DNA from: Streptomyces tirandamycinicus | GTDB taxonomy: Bacteria > Actinomycetota > Actinomycetes > Streptomycetales > Streptomycetaceae | Reading direction: 5' to 3' | Assembly (NCBI RefSeq): GCF_003097515.1 | Contig: NZ_CP029188.1 | Location: 5,686,531 to 5,750,530 of the forward strand | Length of the DNA stretch: 64,000 nt | Part shown: one piece after another, positions 35,609 through 44,643 of the stretch | How positions within the stretch are numbered: the stretch's first letter is position 1 | Layout: the number at the start of each line of letters is the position of its first letter | The notes under the pieces: generated by a model | What the model was told of the DNA's origin: nothing | Database searches by the model: none | What the model saw: only the letters and a program-made list of their open reading frames with translations | Program-made: the position numbers and the translations under genes

Positions 35609-36883
35609 TCAGCCCTTCACCGCTCCCCGCCGCCGTACCGGTGCCGCCAGCAGGGCGCCGAGCAGTCCCGCGACGATGCCCCAGCCGAGGCCGATGCCCA
35701 CCGCAGCCCACAACCGGGGCTGCAGCGACACCTCCCCGCCGAGCCCCTCCAGGTCCCCGACGCCGAGGAGCGAGAGCCCGACGCGGGCGGCGATCCGGCC
35801 GGTGAGGCACACGACGAGCACCGTGAGGGCCAGGGCCGCACCCATCCGCAGGGCGTGCTGCCAGGGCCGCGTCCGGGCGGGGGAGCGCGCCGCCATCAGG
35901 AAGGCCGCCGCGGGTACCAGCACCGCCGCGACGACCACCAGCCACCACGCCCGCGCGTCCTGCTCGGCCAGGGTGGCCACGTTCAGCGTGGCGCGATCCT
36001 CCCCGCGCAGCACGCTGTCCAGCACCTGCGGCATGGGGAGCCCGAACGGCCCCTCGACTCTGCCCTCCCAGGTCGCCCCCATGCCGAGGGTGAGCGCCGG
36101 CCAGGCGAGGTTGGGCAGCCCGAGCAGGATCACGGCGAAGGTCCGGCCCGGGTGCCCCTGGGTCACCGCGACCACGATGCCCGCGCACAGCCCGACCACG
36201 ACGTACGCCAGCAGCAGCCACACCATGGCGTACGCGGCGGGGCGCACCACCTCCTGGACGCCCACCAGCCGCGGGGGCAGCGGGGCCCTGCGCGACACCA
36301 GGAGGGCCAGGGCGGCCACGCCGATCAGCCACAGCAGTCCGTAGAGCAGAGTGGGCCCCGTCTCGGCACGGAAGCCGACCCGGGGTGCGGCGTCCAGGAA
36401 CTCGCCGATGTCGGTCAGCGGGGAGTCCTCCCCGAGCGGGATCCGGAACGTGGTGCGGGCGACGGCGGTGAGTCCCGCGAGGGCCGCCAGCCACAGGACC
36501 GCCAGCCGGGCGAACCGGCCGAGCAGTTCGCGGGTGCCCGCCACGGCGCGGTGCCGCAGCGGCCGAAGGAACGCCGTCGCCACCACCAGGGCTCCGACCA
36601 GGCTCACCGACAGCGGCATCACCGCGAGTTCGGCCTGGGACCGGGCCAGGAACCCCGCGTCCCCGGCGAGCGCCACCTCACCACCGGCGGCAAGGACCAC
36701 GACCGCCGCCACGACGCGGGGGAAGGCGCCGCCGGGAAGGTCCGCCGCACCGGCCGCCCACAGACCGGCGGCGGCCACGGCGAGCATCGCGGCGAAGCCC
36801 GCCACGACCGCCACCAGCGCGTCGCGCCAGTCCCGCAGACCGTGCGCGGCGCCGCGCCGGGGAGTGGGGGGCTGACGGCTCAC
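35609..36883 (-). CDS. Streptophobe family membrane protein
   Basis: A 424-residue protein with about ten hydrophobic helices (for example DALVAVVAGFAAMLAVAAAG and VCLTGRIAARVGLSLLGVG). It has the mixed hydrophobic and extracellular-loop layout of the streptophobe family found in Streptomyces; function is not known. The GTG start (SRQPPTPRR) was chosen because it leaves one short cytoplasmic tail before the first helix. It is divergent from the DUF6777-like gene, with a repeat-filled gap between. Confidence 0.8.
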   Translation of the reverse strand: MSRQPPTPRRGAAHGLRDWRDALVAVVAGFAAMLAVAAAGLWAAGAADLPGGAFPRVVAAVVVLAAGGEVALAGDAGFLARSQAELAVMPLSVSLVGALVVATAFLRPLRHRAVAGTRELLGRFARLAVLWLAALAGLTAVARTTFRIPLGEDSPLTDIGEFLDAAPRVGFRAETGPTLLYGLLWLIGVAALALLVSRRAPLPPRLVGVQEVVRPAAYAMVWLLLAYVVVGLCAGIVVAVTQGHPGRTFAVILLGLPNLAWPALTLGMGATWEGRVEGPFGLPMPQVLDSVLRGEDRATLNVATLAEQDARAWWLVVVAAVLVPAAAFLMAARSPARTRPWQHALRMGAALALTVLVVCLTGRIAARVGLSLLGVGDLEGLGGEVSLQPRLWAAVGIGLGWGIVAGLLGALLAAPVRRRGAVKG

Positions 36884-36911
36884 GGTGCCACCGTAAGCAA
36901 CGGCAACCCCT

Positions 36912-37053
36912 GCCGCGCGCCCGGCTGGTCCGACCGGTTCGGCCCGCGGCTGCCCGCCCCGCCGCGCCGGGCCTGGTCGTCCGGCCGGTTGGGCTCGCGG
37001 GCCTCGCCCCGCCGCGCCCGGCTGGTCCGGCCGGGTTCGGCTTGCGGGCCCCG
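36912..37053. repeat. Three 50-bp tandem repeats in the streptophobe/DUF6777 divergent region
   Basis: Units start GCCGCGC at 36912, 36961 and 37011 and share CCGGCTGGTCCGNCCGG and GCGGGCCTCGCCCC-like segments, about 80 percent alike by eye. They lie immediately upstream of the streptophobe start. Confidence 0.75.
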
Positions 37054-37156
37054 CCGCGGCCCGGCACACAATGAGGGGAAAGCACCTCGGACTCCGGCAC
37101 GGCCGGTGGGTCCGGGACCTCCGGGAACGGACGTCCCGGACTGGGAAGTAGGGCCC

Positions 37157-38458
37157 GTGAGCGTGCAACCGCCCTCGGGGCGACCCGCAGGACCTCCCTC
37201 CGGCCCGCTCTCGGGCGGAGGGGCGGCACCCCCGCCACCCCCTCCGCCGCCTCCCGGACGAGGGGGCGGCGGACCGTCCGGCCCCGCGGGCACCGGGCCG
37301 GGCGGTCCGGGCCCCTGGTGGCACTCGGTCCGGAAGGTCGCCGCGATCACCGCGGCCGTCGTCGCGGCCGTCGCGCTCGTCGTCGTCCTGACCCGCCCCG
37401 GCGGCACGGGCGGTACCGGCACCGAGATCCAGCTCCAGACCGCGTCCGAGGCCGGTCCCGAGCCGTTCACCCGTTCGACGGCGAAGGTCCCCGCCACGCC
37501 GCAGCCGCGCGCCAGGCTGCCGGCGTCCACCGAGAGCCCCGCCCCGGCGGGCACCCACATCACCCGGGGCGTCGACGGCGGGACGCCCGGCCTGTACGGC
37601 GGGACGGAGAGGACCGCGAGCTGCGACACCGAGCAGCAGATCCGGCTCCTCGCCGGCGCCCCCGACCGGAACCGGGCCTTCGCCTCGGCCCTGGGGCTCT
37701 CGCCGGCCGCGGTCCCGGGGTATCTGCGTGCCCTGACGCCCGTCACCCTGCGCATGGACACCCGGGTCACCAACCACGCCTTCACGGACGGTGCCGCCCG
37801 CCCCTACCAGGCCCTCCTGCAGGCCGGCACCGCAGTCCTCGTCGACGACCGCGGGGTGCCGCGCGTGCGCTGCGCCTGCGGCAATCCGCTCCTGCCGCCG
37901 GTCTTCGTCCGGGGCCCCGCCGAGCGCACGGGCGACGCCTGGCCCGGCTACGACCCGGCGGAGACCGTCGCCGTCACCCCGGCGCCCGGGCCCGTCCGGG
38001 TCTTCGTCGTGTACGACCCCGAGGAGCAGGACTACTTCGCCCGGGAGAGGGGCGACGACGGCAAGAAGGACGGACCGGCGCCGCCGCCGCGGGACCCGTC
38101 CACTCCGGTCCTCGTGCCGCCCGAGGAGGCGACCGCGGCCCCGTCCGACACGGAGACCACCGGGAGCCCGCGCCGTGAGAGCCCGGGATCGGGCACCGTG
38201 TCGCCGCCGGCCACCGACGGCACCGCCCCACCCGACCGGCGGAGCCCGGGCGAGGAGACCTCACCCGGCCGTCCGGCGGAGGACGCCACCGGGGGCGAGC
38301 CGCCGACCGGCGCCCCGACCGGGGAGCCGCCCGCCCCGCCGCCCGACGGCACCGGGGAGCCCGTCCCGGACGACCCGCCCCCGCCCCCGACCTCGGGCCC
38401 GGCGCCCGACGACCAGGGGCCCGTACCCCCGCCGCCCTCCCCGGCCGCGTCGCCCTGA
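37157..38458 (+). CDS. DUF6777-like membrane-anchored protein
   Basis: A 433-residue protein. Residues 1-55 are cytoplasmic and Pro/Gly-rich, with one membrane helix at about 58-80 (VAAITAAVVAAVALVVVL). The extracytoplasmic domain (about 110-300) has RLLAGAPDRNRAFASALGLS and VPRVRCACGNPLLPP, which I recall from the Streptomyces DUF6777 family; that family name should be checked. The last 130 residues are a Pro/Thr/Glu-rich, wall-spanning-like tail. The GTG follows GGGAAGTAGGG. Function is unknown. Confidence 0.75.
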   Translation: MSVQPPSGRPAGPPSGPLSGGGAAPPPPPPPPPGRGGGGPSGPAGTGPGGPGPWWHSVRKVAAITAAVVAAVALVVVLTRPGGTGGTGTEIQLQTASEAGPEPFTRSTAKVPATPQPRARLPASTESPAPAGTHITRGVDGGTPGLYGGTERTASCDTEQQIRLLAGAPDRNRAFASALGLSPAAVPGYLRALTPVTLRMDTRVTNHAFTDGAARPYQALLQAGTAVLVDDRGVPRVRCACGNPLLPPVFVRGPAERTGDAWPGYDPAETVAVTPAPGPVRVFVVYDPEEQDYFARERGDDGKKDGPAPPPRDPSTPVLVPPEEATAAPSDTETTGSPRRESPGSGTVSPPATDGTAPPDRRSPGEETSPGRPAEDATGGEPPTGAPTGEPPAPPPDGTGEPVPDDPPPPPTSGPAPDDQGPVPPPPSPAASP

Positions 38459-38636
38459 CGGTGTGCGCACGCGTCGCCGTGACGCTGTGCGAACGCGTCG
38501 CCCCGACGGTGCGGGCACGCGCCGCCCGCACCGCCCGGGGAACGGCCGGGGAAGGGCCGGGAAGGGCCGCGGTCCGTGCGCATCGGCCGGCGGTCCCGTG
38601 AGCCGTACGACCCGGACGCGGCGGGCCGCCGCGGGC

Positions 38637-40313
38637 TCATCGCCTCCCGTCCTGGAACGGCCGCTGATCCGCCGAGTGCGGGCGGCGCCTGCGGATGCGC
38701 GCCGCGAGCAGGGCCACGTCGTCCTCCGCGTGCTCGGCGTCCAGCTCCCGGACCACGGCCTCGACCATCTCGTCCACCGAGGCCGTGCACGGCATCCGCA
38801 CCCGGATCAGTCTCCGCAGCGAGTCGTCGATGTCCTCCCCGCGCCGCTCCACCAGGCCGTCGGTGTACAGCAGCAGGGTGTCGTCCGGCGTCAGGGACCG
38901 GGTGACGAGCTCGTAGCCGCCCACACCGGTGCCCAGCGGAGGCCCGGCCGGTACGTCCACCAGCTCGGCGTGCCCGTCGGCGGCGAACACCACGGGCGGC
39001 AGGTGCCCGGCACTCGAGAAGGACCCGAGCCCCCGCGCCGGGTCGACCCGGGCGAGCAGACACGTCGCCGGCCGCGCCATGGTCTCGGATATCGCGATGT
39101 CCAGCTGCCGCAGCACCCGGTGCGGCGGCAGATCGGCGGCGGCGACGTCGCGCAGCATGGACCGGTACGTGTTCATCTCCACGGCCGCCTCCACGCCGTG
39201 CCCCATCACATCGCCCATGACGAGCAGCGTGCGGCCGTAGTGGAGGCGCACCGTCTCGCACCAGTCGCCGCCGACGATGTTGCTGCTGCCCGCGGGCAGG
39301 TAGCGGGTCGCGAAACGCAGATTGGGGTGCGGCTTGCCCGGCTCGGCCAGCAGGGCGCGCTGCAACTCCACCGACCTGCGCTGCTCGGTGGCGAACTCCC
39401 GGGCGTGCGCGACGCCCACCGCCGCCCGCCGCGCCGCGTGGCGGGCGACGGTGATGTCGTGCCCGGTGAAGGCCGCGCCGGTACGGGCCAGCAGCGCCAC
39501 CCCCATGACCTGCCCGCCCGGACCGCCGCCGTCGGGAGGCCTGGTGAGCGGAACGGCCAGGACGGCGGAGTGCCCTGCGGCGTCGTACTCCGCCGCGGGC
39601 AGCCCGGACTCCACGGCGCGTGCGGCGGCCGACTCCGCACGCGGCCGGAGCCGTTCGCCGTCGGTGAGCAGGTCCACGGCTCCGGATCCGGCCACGCGGC
39701 ACATCATCGCCGCCGACGGCCGTCTCGGCGGCGGCGCGCCCCTCTTCAGGGGCGGCGGGAGCAGGGCGACGGAGGCGGCCTCCGAGATCCACGAGCCCAG
39801 GAACTCCGCCAGCTCGCGGCAGGTGCCGCCCTCGTCGAGCGAGGTGCCGATCCGCTCCACGGCCTCGTCCGCCGCGGCGAGCCGGGCGTCGGCCCGGGCC
39901 AGTTCCTCCTCCGGCCGGGGCGCGGAGCTCTCGGCCACGACGCACATCAGCCCGGTGACCGTCCCCTCGTTCTCCAGGCGGAGACAGGTGGTGTGGCAGC
40001 GCCCGCCGGGGCCGGTGACCCGGGTACGGGGGACACCGTCGGCGAGTACCTCGTCCGGCAGTCCGGTCGGGGTGCCGAGGTACTGCTCCGCGGCCGGGCT
40101 CGGCCGCCGGCCGACGAGACCGGCCTCGGACTCGCCCGTGATCCGGCAGAAGGCGGGGTTGGCGAAGCGGTAGCGCAGATCCGCGTCCAGGACGCCCACC
40201 CCGGCCGCGCTGTCCCGCAGGTCATCGCCGCCGGGCCAGCCGCCGGGTTCGTCGGCGTGGGCCGTGGGGAGCCCGTGACGGCCCTGGTGCCGGTACCGAG
40301 GGCCGGTAGCCAC
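38637..40313 (-). CDS. PAS-GAF-SpoIIE phosphatase (PP2C family)
   Basis: A 558-residue signalling protein. A PAS domain is at about 32-130 (VGVLDADLRYRFANPAFCRI), a GAF-like domain at about 165-320 and the SpoIIE/RsbU PP2C domain at about 330-540. Metal-binding Asp residues are seen in SNIVGGDWCETV, VMGDVMGHG and LLLYTDGLVERRGEDID. Such enzymes dephosphorylate anti-anti-sigma factors to release sigma factors. There is no membrane helix. A second SpoIIE phosphatase lies immediately upstream on the same strand, after a repeat-rich gap. Confidence 0.9.
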   Translation of the reverse strand: MATGPRYRHQGRHGLPTAHADEPGGWPGGDDLRDSAAGVGVLDADLRYRFANPAFCRITGESEAGLVGRRPSPAAEQYLGTPTGLPDEVLADGVPRTRVTGPGGRCHTTCLRLENEGTVTGLMCVVAESSAPRPEEELARADARLAAADEAVERIGTSLDEGGTCRELAEFLGSWISEAASVALLPPPLKRGAPPPRRPSAAMMCRVAGSGAVDLLTDGERLRPRAESAAARAVESGLPAAEYDAAGHSAVLAVPLTRPPDGGGPGGQVMGVALLARTGAAFTGHDITVARHAARRAAVGVAHAREFATEQRRSVELQRALLAEPGKPHPNLRFATRYLPAGSSNIVGGDWCETVRLHYGRTLLVMGDVMGHGVEAAVEMNTYRSMLRDVAAADLPPHRVLRQLDIAISETMARPATCLLARVDPARGLGSFSSAGHLPPVVFAADGHAELVDVPAGPPLGTGVGGYELVTRSLTPDDTLLLYTDGLVERRGEDIDDSLRRLIRVRMPCTASVDEMVEAVVRELDAEHAEDDVALLAARIRRRRPHSADQRPFQDGRR

Positions 40314-40394
40314 ACGCTCACCTCCTCCCCCCGCGGGGCGGTGACCTCAGCTTCCTCCAGAGCCTCCTCGCTCGCATCAGCAGGCGGGAGCGCT

Positions 40395-40552
40395 CCGCTG
40401 CGCGCTCCGCGCCCTGGATTCGCGCCCCTGCGTTCGGCTCCTGCGTTCGGGCCCTGGATTCGTGCCCCTGCGTTCGGGCCCCGGATTCGGGCCCCGGATT
40501 CGGGCCCCGGATTCACGCCCCTGGATGCGGGCCCCGGATTCGCGCCAGCCGG
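40395..40552. repeat. Tandem repeats of GGGCCCCGGATTC type
   Basis: Ten or so imperfect 13-24 bp units built from GGATTCGGGCCCC and GCCCCTGCGTTC lie in the 240-base gap between the two SpoIIE phosphatases. Copies near 40482-40516 are nearly perfect. Confidence 0.8.
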
Positions 40553-40553
40553 C

Positions 40554-41726
40554 CTACCCGCGCGGCTCCGTGCGGGCGGAGGCGCCTCCGGTGCGCCGCC
40601 ACGGCGGCTCCGCACCGGCCAGGGAGAACGCGAGGACCGCCCGGTCGTCGCCGTCGGACCGGGCCGACCAGCGCTCCGAGTCGGTCCGTACGAACGACAC
40701 GACCGCCTCGGGGTCCGGCGCGGGGTCGTCGCCGAAGCGCTCGGCGAGGCGCCTCAGGACCGGATAGAACACGCCGTCCGCGTTCCGTGCCTCGCTCACC
40801 CCGTCCGTGATCACGACGAGCACCTCGCCGGGCTCGAGCGGGTGCACCGTGACGTCGTCGCCGTCCGCCGTCGGGGCCAGCCCGCCCAGGCCCAGGGGCA
40901 GCCCGGGCGCGGTGACCAGCCGCCGTGCCCCCCGCGGGCCGATCAGCAGCGGCGACGGGTGGCCGCGGTCGACGACCCGCACCTCGCCGCCGCCCGGCGG
41001 GAACTCCAGTACCAGCGCCGTGACGAACAGCTCCGGGTCGCCCTCGCCGCCCGCCGGGCTGTTGCGGGCGATGCTGAGCTCCAGCCTCTCGGCCAGGCTG
41101 CTCAGGTTCTTCCACTCGTGGGCCGACACCCGGAAGCTGCCCAGCACGGCCGCGACCGTCTGGACCGCGTCCAGTCCCTTGCCGCGGACGTCGCCGATGA
41201 TCGCCCGCACCCCGAACGGCGTCTCGCACACGTCGTACAGATCCCCGCCGACGAGCGTGCCGCCCTCCCCGGCCTCGTAGAACCCGGCGGCGCGTACCGG
41301 GCCGAGCCGGGCCGGCACCGGCCGTAGCAGGGTCCGCTGCATCGCCTCGGCGACCGAGTGCGCCCGGATCAGATCCCGGCGGGTCCGCTCCCGCTGCCAG
41401 GCCAGCGCGACGCTGGCGACTCCGACGACGAGCGTGGTCGCGTAGAGGGCCACATGGTGCGGCTCGCCGAAGTGCCCGGGGCGGTGGGTCGCCATCCACA
41501 TCTGCAGCCCCAGGCACACCGCGGCCGAGAGCGCCGTGCCCCGCGGGCCGCGCGTCGCCGCGGCCAGCGGCGGCACGGCGACGAGCAGGAAGCTCACCGG
41601 CTCGCCTCTCCCGATGGTCAGGTTCACGGCCACGTCGACGACCACCGCGGCCAGCGGCAGCCACCACACCCATGCGTGGCGTGGGGACGGGTGCCGCAGT
41701 GCGGTGCGGTGGCCCCGGCCGGACAC
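40554..41726 (-). CDS. Membrane-bound SpoIIE-type PP2C phosphatase
   Basis: A 390-residue protein. Four to five hydrophobic helices occupy residues 18-105 (WVWWLPLAAVVVDVAVNLTI). The PP2C SpoIIE domain follows, with TLVGGDLYDVCETPFGVRAI, IGDVRGKGLDAV, LVVITDGVSEARNADGVFY and a final DDRAVLAFSL as metal and substrate motifs. It probably releases a partner switching sigma factor in answer to membrane signals. The GTG start is eleven bases from the FUSC stop, so it is in one operon with FUSC. Confidence 0.9.
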   Translation of the reverse strand: MSGRGHRTALRHPSPRHAWVWWLPLAAVVVDVAVNLTIGRGEPVSFLLVAVPPLAAATRGPRGTALSAAVCLGLQMWMATHRPGHFGEPHHVALYATTLVVGVASVALAWQRERTRRDLIRAHSVAEAMQRTLLRPVPARLGPVRAAGFYEAGEGGTLVGGDLYDVCETPFGVRAIIGDVRGKGLDAVQTVAAVLGSFRVSAHEWKNLSSLAERLELSIARNSPAGGEGDPELFVTALVLEFPPGGGEVRVVDRGHPSPLLIGPRGARRLVTAPGLPLGLGGLAPTADGDDVTVHPLEPGEVLVVITDGVSEARNADGVFYPVLRRLAERFGDDPAPDPEAVVSFVRTDSERWSARSDGDDRAVLAFSLAGAEPPWRRTGGASARTEPRG

Positions 41727-41737
41727 GGGTGCGCGCC

Positions 41738-43933
41738 CTACCTGCCGGGCCGGCGGGGCCCGGACAGGTGGCCCGCGGCGTCGCCGGCGGTCGTGCCGCG
41801 TGCCGCCCGGCGGACCGGGTCGGGCAGCCCCGCCTCGATCCGGGCGAACTGGGCGTCGAGGCTGCGCAGCCACACGTCGAGGTCGACCAGCGCGGGCAGC
41901 GGCGGCCCGACGGGCGAGGCGGGCGACGACCGGGTCGTCACCTCCGGCGGCGGCTGGTCCCCGGTGCACAGGCAGGCGAGCCGGACGGTGCTGTCGGCCA
42001 CCGCGTGGGCGCCGGCCCGGGCCCGGTCCGCGGCGTCCGGCGGCAGCGCGGTCGCCGGCATGTCGAACCGGGGCAGCCAGTGGGCGCCGAGCAGGACCTG
42101 GCCGGCCGCGATCAGCACGGCGTGCCAGTCGGCGTGGGCGGGTCTGCTGCCGGCCGGTTCGCTGCGGAACTGGTCGTAGGCGGCCTCGGCCAGGCGCAGC
42201 CGGTGCAGGGCGGGCTGGGTCGGCGGGAGAGGGGCCGAGCCCGGCGGCACGGCCGTCAGCGCCGCGACGGTGCCCCTGATGAGGGGATTGCACGCGTGCA
42301 GGAGCTCCGCCATGGTCCGCCGCACCTCCCGCCGGGCGCCGGCCGGCCAGGCGAGCATCGCGCACAGCAGACCGATCGCGCTTCCGGTCACCACGTCCAC
42401 GATCCGCGCCTCGGCCAGCTGCCAGTTCGCCGGGGCGATCTGGGCGAACGCGATGGCCACCACGAGGGTGAACAGCCCCTGCGCCCAGGCGATGCCCAAC
42501 AGCGGCCCGAGCGCGAACGCGAGCAGCATGCCCGGCGCGAGGAGCGCGGCGTACGCCTCGGTGTGCTGTCCCAGGCCGATCAGCAGGGCGCCCGCGGCGA
42601 CGGCGCCCACCAGGTTGCCGGCGACCGCGATGCGGATGGCCGCCCAGGTCTGGCCGACGGTGGTGCGGCTCAGCGTCAGCACCGCGAGCAGCACCCAGAA
42701 TCCGTGGGTGAGGTCGAGCGAACCGGCGACGAGCCGCGCGGCGGCGAGGGCCAGTGCGATCCGCACGGCGTTCTGGAACTGCACCGAGCGCAGGGTCATG
42801 TTGCCGGTGAACCGGCGGATCCACAGCTGCGGGGCGGGGGCCTGGGCGTACCAGAACAGCTCCCGCGGCTCGATCGGCCGGGAGCGGCGCCCGTCGAGGC
42901 CGACCCGTACCGAGATCTCCAGGATCCGTGCCGACTCGGCGACGGCCAGCACCGCCGCCTGCCGGCGCAGCACCGGCACCGGGGGAACGTCGGCGGGATT
43001 CCGGGTCGCCTGCCGTACCCGTGTCTGCTGGAAGGCGTCGATCACCTCGTCCATCCGCTCCGGGCCCGGGATGGGGCGGCCCGCCCGCAGGGCGGCGCCG
43101 GTCTCGTCGCACAGGGACGCCACCTGCGGCAGCAGCGAACGCGACGGCGTGTCCGCATCCTCGGCGCCCCCCGCGCCGGGCCCGGAGCCGTTCCCCCGGA
43201 CGAGCAGGCGGAGTTCGCCCGTCTCGGTCAGATGGGCCAGCTGCTCCAGCAGCCGGCGGGCCCCGGACCCCGCCTGGGAGAGTCCGCGGGCCGCACGGCC
43301 GGGTCCCGCGGGGCGCTCCGCGGGCGGGAACCGGGACAGCCGCAGGCGCGCGCCGGCGGCCCGCAGGTCCCCGGGGGAGAGGTGGATGCGGCCCGCGAGG
43401 GTGCCGCCCGCCGTGGCCACGGCCTCCGCGAGGGCCGTCCGGTACGTCGGGCCCGGTGCCTGCGGCAGCAGGAACAGCTCGCACAGCGCCAGCACCACCA
43501 CCCCGAAGACCAGCCCGGCCAGCCGCAGCCACAGGGTCTGGGGCTCGTACGGCGGGAAGCAGGCCAGGATGTAGAAGAGCTGGAGCCCCGGCGCCGCCCC
43601 GGCCGGGCGCGGCCCCGCGACCGCCGCGAAGGCGAGCAGGAAGCCCACGACGAGCATGCCGAGCACCGCCGCCCAGGTCTGCACCGCCAGCAGGGTTCCG
43701 AGCGCCACCAGCACCAGACCCACCGGCAGCGCCTTCAGCATCACCACGGCCCGCTGCCGCCCGGACCCGGGGATCGAGGACAGCAGGCCGAGGGCGATCG
43801 GCGCGAACAGCGCGTACAGCGCCAGCACGGGTTCGTGGAGCCAGTACAGGAAGGGGTAGAAGCCCGCGGACGCGGCGAGGGACACCCGCAGCGACCGGTG
43901 CAGGATCTCGGTTCGCTCCGCGCCGCTCTTCAC
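41738..43933 (-). CDS. FUSC family membrane protein
   Basis: A 731-residue protein with two blocks of membrane helices (about 15-175 and 430-560) separated by a long cytoplasmic region, the arrangement of fusaric-acid-resistance/YccS-type efflux proteins. The second block begins MTLRSVQFQNAVRIALALAA and has FWVLLAVLTLSRTTVGQTWA, diagnostic of the FUSC domain. It may export aromatic acids. The GTG start overlaps the stop of a small upstream gene by four bases, and a phosphatase gene follows eleven bases downstream. Confidence 0.88.
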   Translation of the reverse strand: MKSGAERTEILHRSLRVSLAASAGFYPFLYWLHEPVLALYALFAPIALGLLSSIPGSGRQRAVVMLKALPVGLVLVALGTLLAVQTWAAVLGMLVVGFLLAFAAVAGPRPAGAAPGLQLFYILACFPPYEPQTLWLRLAGLVFGVVVLALCELFLLPQAPGPTYRTALAEAVATAGGTLAGRIHLSPGDLRAAGARLRLSRFPPAERPAGPGRAARGLSQAGSGARRLLEQLAHLTETGELRLLVRGNGSGPGAGGAEDADTPSRSLLPQVASLCDETGAALRAGRPIPGPERMDEVIDAFQQTRVRQATRNPADVPPVPVLRRQAAVLAVAESARILEISVRVGLDGRRSRPIEPRELFWYAQAPAPQLWIRRFTGNMTLRSVQFQNAVRIALALAAARLVAGSLDLTHGFWVLLAVLTLSRTTVGQTWAAIRIAVAGNLVGAVAAGALLIGLGQHTEAYAALLAPGMLLAFALGPLLGIAWAQGLFTLVVAIAFAQIAPANWQLAEARIVDVVTGSAIGLLCAMLAWPAGARREVRRTMAELLHACNPLIRGTVAALTAVPPGSAPLPPTQPALHRLRLAEAAYDQFRSEPAGSRPAHADWHAVLIAAGQVLLGAHWLPRFDMPATALPPDAADRARAGAHAVADSTVRLACLCTGDQPPPEVTTRSSPASPVGPPLPALVDLDVWLRSLDAQFARIEAGLPDPVRRAARGTTAGDAAGHLSGPRRPGR

Positions 43934-44130
43934 GACGCGCCCCCGCCGAGGGCCTTGAAGGACCGGGCCCGGTCGCGCCGGCCGGGCGACCGCGCGGTGG
44001 GACCGGGCTCCCCGGCGGTACCGGACAGGGCGCGGCCCGGCGATGAGCAGCCGGTCCCGGTGCACAGCGGTGCGCCCGTGACCGCGATGACGGCCCCCGT
44101 CCGCGCGGCCGGCGAAGACTCAGCGCGCAT
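43930..44130 (-). CDS. Small gene coupled to FUSC
   Basis: A 66-residue frame with an ATG after GAGAGGAACG at good spacing. Its stop overlaps the FUSC start by four bases (GTGA), the same coupling seen in certain operons in this window. The protein is Ala/Gly/Ser-rich with two Cys (GAPLCTGTGCSSPG) and a basic end; no fold or family is recognised and no signal peptide is obvious. It may be a genuine small protein or a translated leader for FUSC. Confidence 0.5.
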   Translation of the reverse strand: MRAESSPAARTGAVIAVTGAPLCTGTGCSSPGRALSGTAGEPGPTARSPGRRDRARSFKALGGGAS

Positions 44131-44643
44131 GAGCACGTTCCTCTCGGGCCGACGCCGCCGCGGCGTCGTGGGCGGGCCGGACAGCGGCCCGCTGCCCATT
44201 GTCGGACGCCCCCGAAGGAAGCGCAGCCCGGCCCGCCTGTCCGCCCGCCCTCCTGGTTCGCCCTGTCCGCGTGCGCTGTCCGCGTGCCCGGTCAGCGCGC
44301 CCTGCTCGGCCGCCCCGTTCGCCCCGTGGGTGACCGGGCTCCGCTCGGCCCGTGGGTGGCCGGTGCCGTCCCGGCCGGAGGTGCGGTCCCTGCCGGGTCC
44401 GTGGGTGGGCCGTGGGTGGGCCGTGGGTGGTGGGTGCCGTCCCGGCCGGTGGTGGCGCGGCCGGTGGTGGCGCGGCCGGCGGTGGGTGCCGTGCGGCCGA
44501 TGGCGCTGTCCCCGCCGGGGCCGTGACGACCCGGCCCCCGTTCGGACCGCGGCCCGGCGTTCCCCGATCGCGGCGTGCCCCACGCCGGTTCACCATGGCA
44601 GGAGCCACAGCGGCCACGGGGCGGGAGGCGGGAGGATCGTACG
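44131..44643. other. Gene-free 513-bp region with GTGGGTGG-type repeats
   Basis: Between about 44285 and 44520 the sequence is made of imperfect repeats of GTGGGCCGTGGGTGG and GGTGGTGGCGCGGCC in direct order. Reading frames across it are Arg/His/Pro-rich and not credible. Near 44620 GGGAGGA lies before the DMT transporter start. Confidence 0.7.

Noticed and set aside
37791..41327. A 1178-codon plus-strand frame through the two SpoIIE phosphatases
   Set aside because: The minus strand holds full PAS, GAF and PP2C motifs; this frame is Arg/Pro-rich and crosses repeat arrays.
44284..44530. A small plus-strand protein of Val/Pro/Gly repeats
   Set aside because: The frame is produced by GTGGGTGG-type DNA repeats and lacks a ribosome site or conserved pattern.
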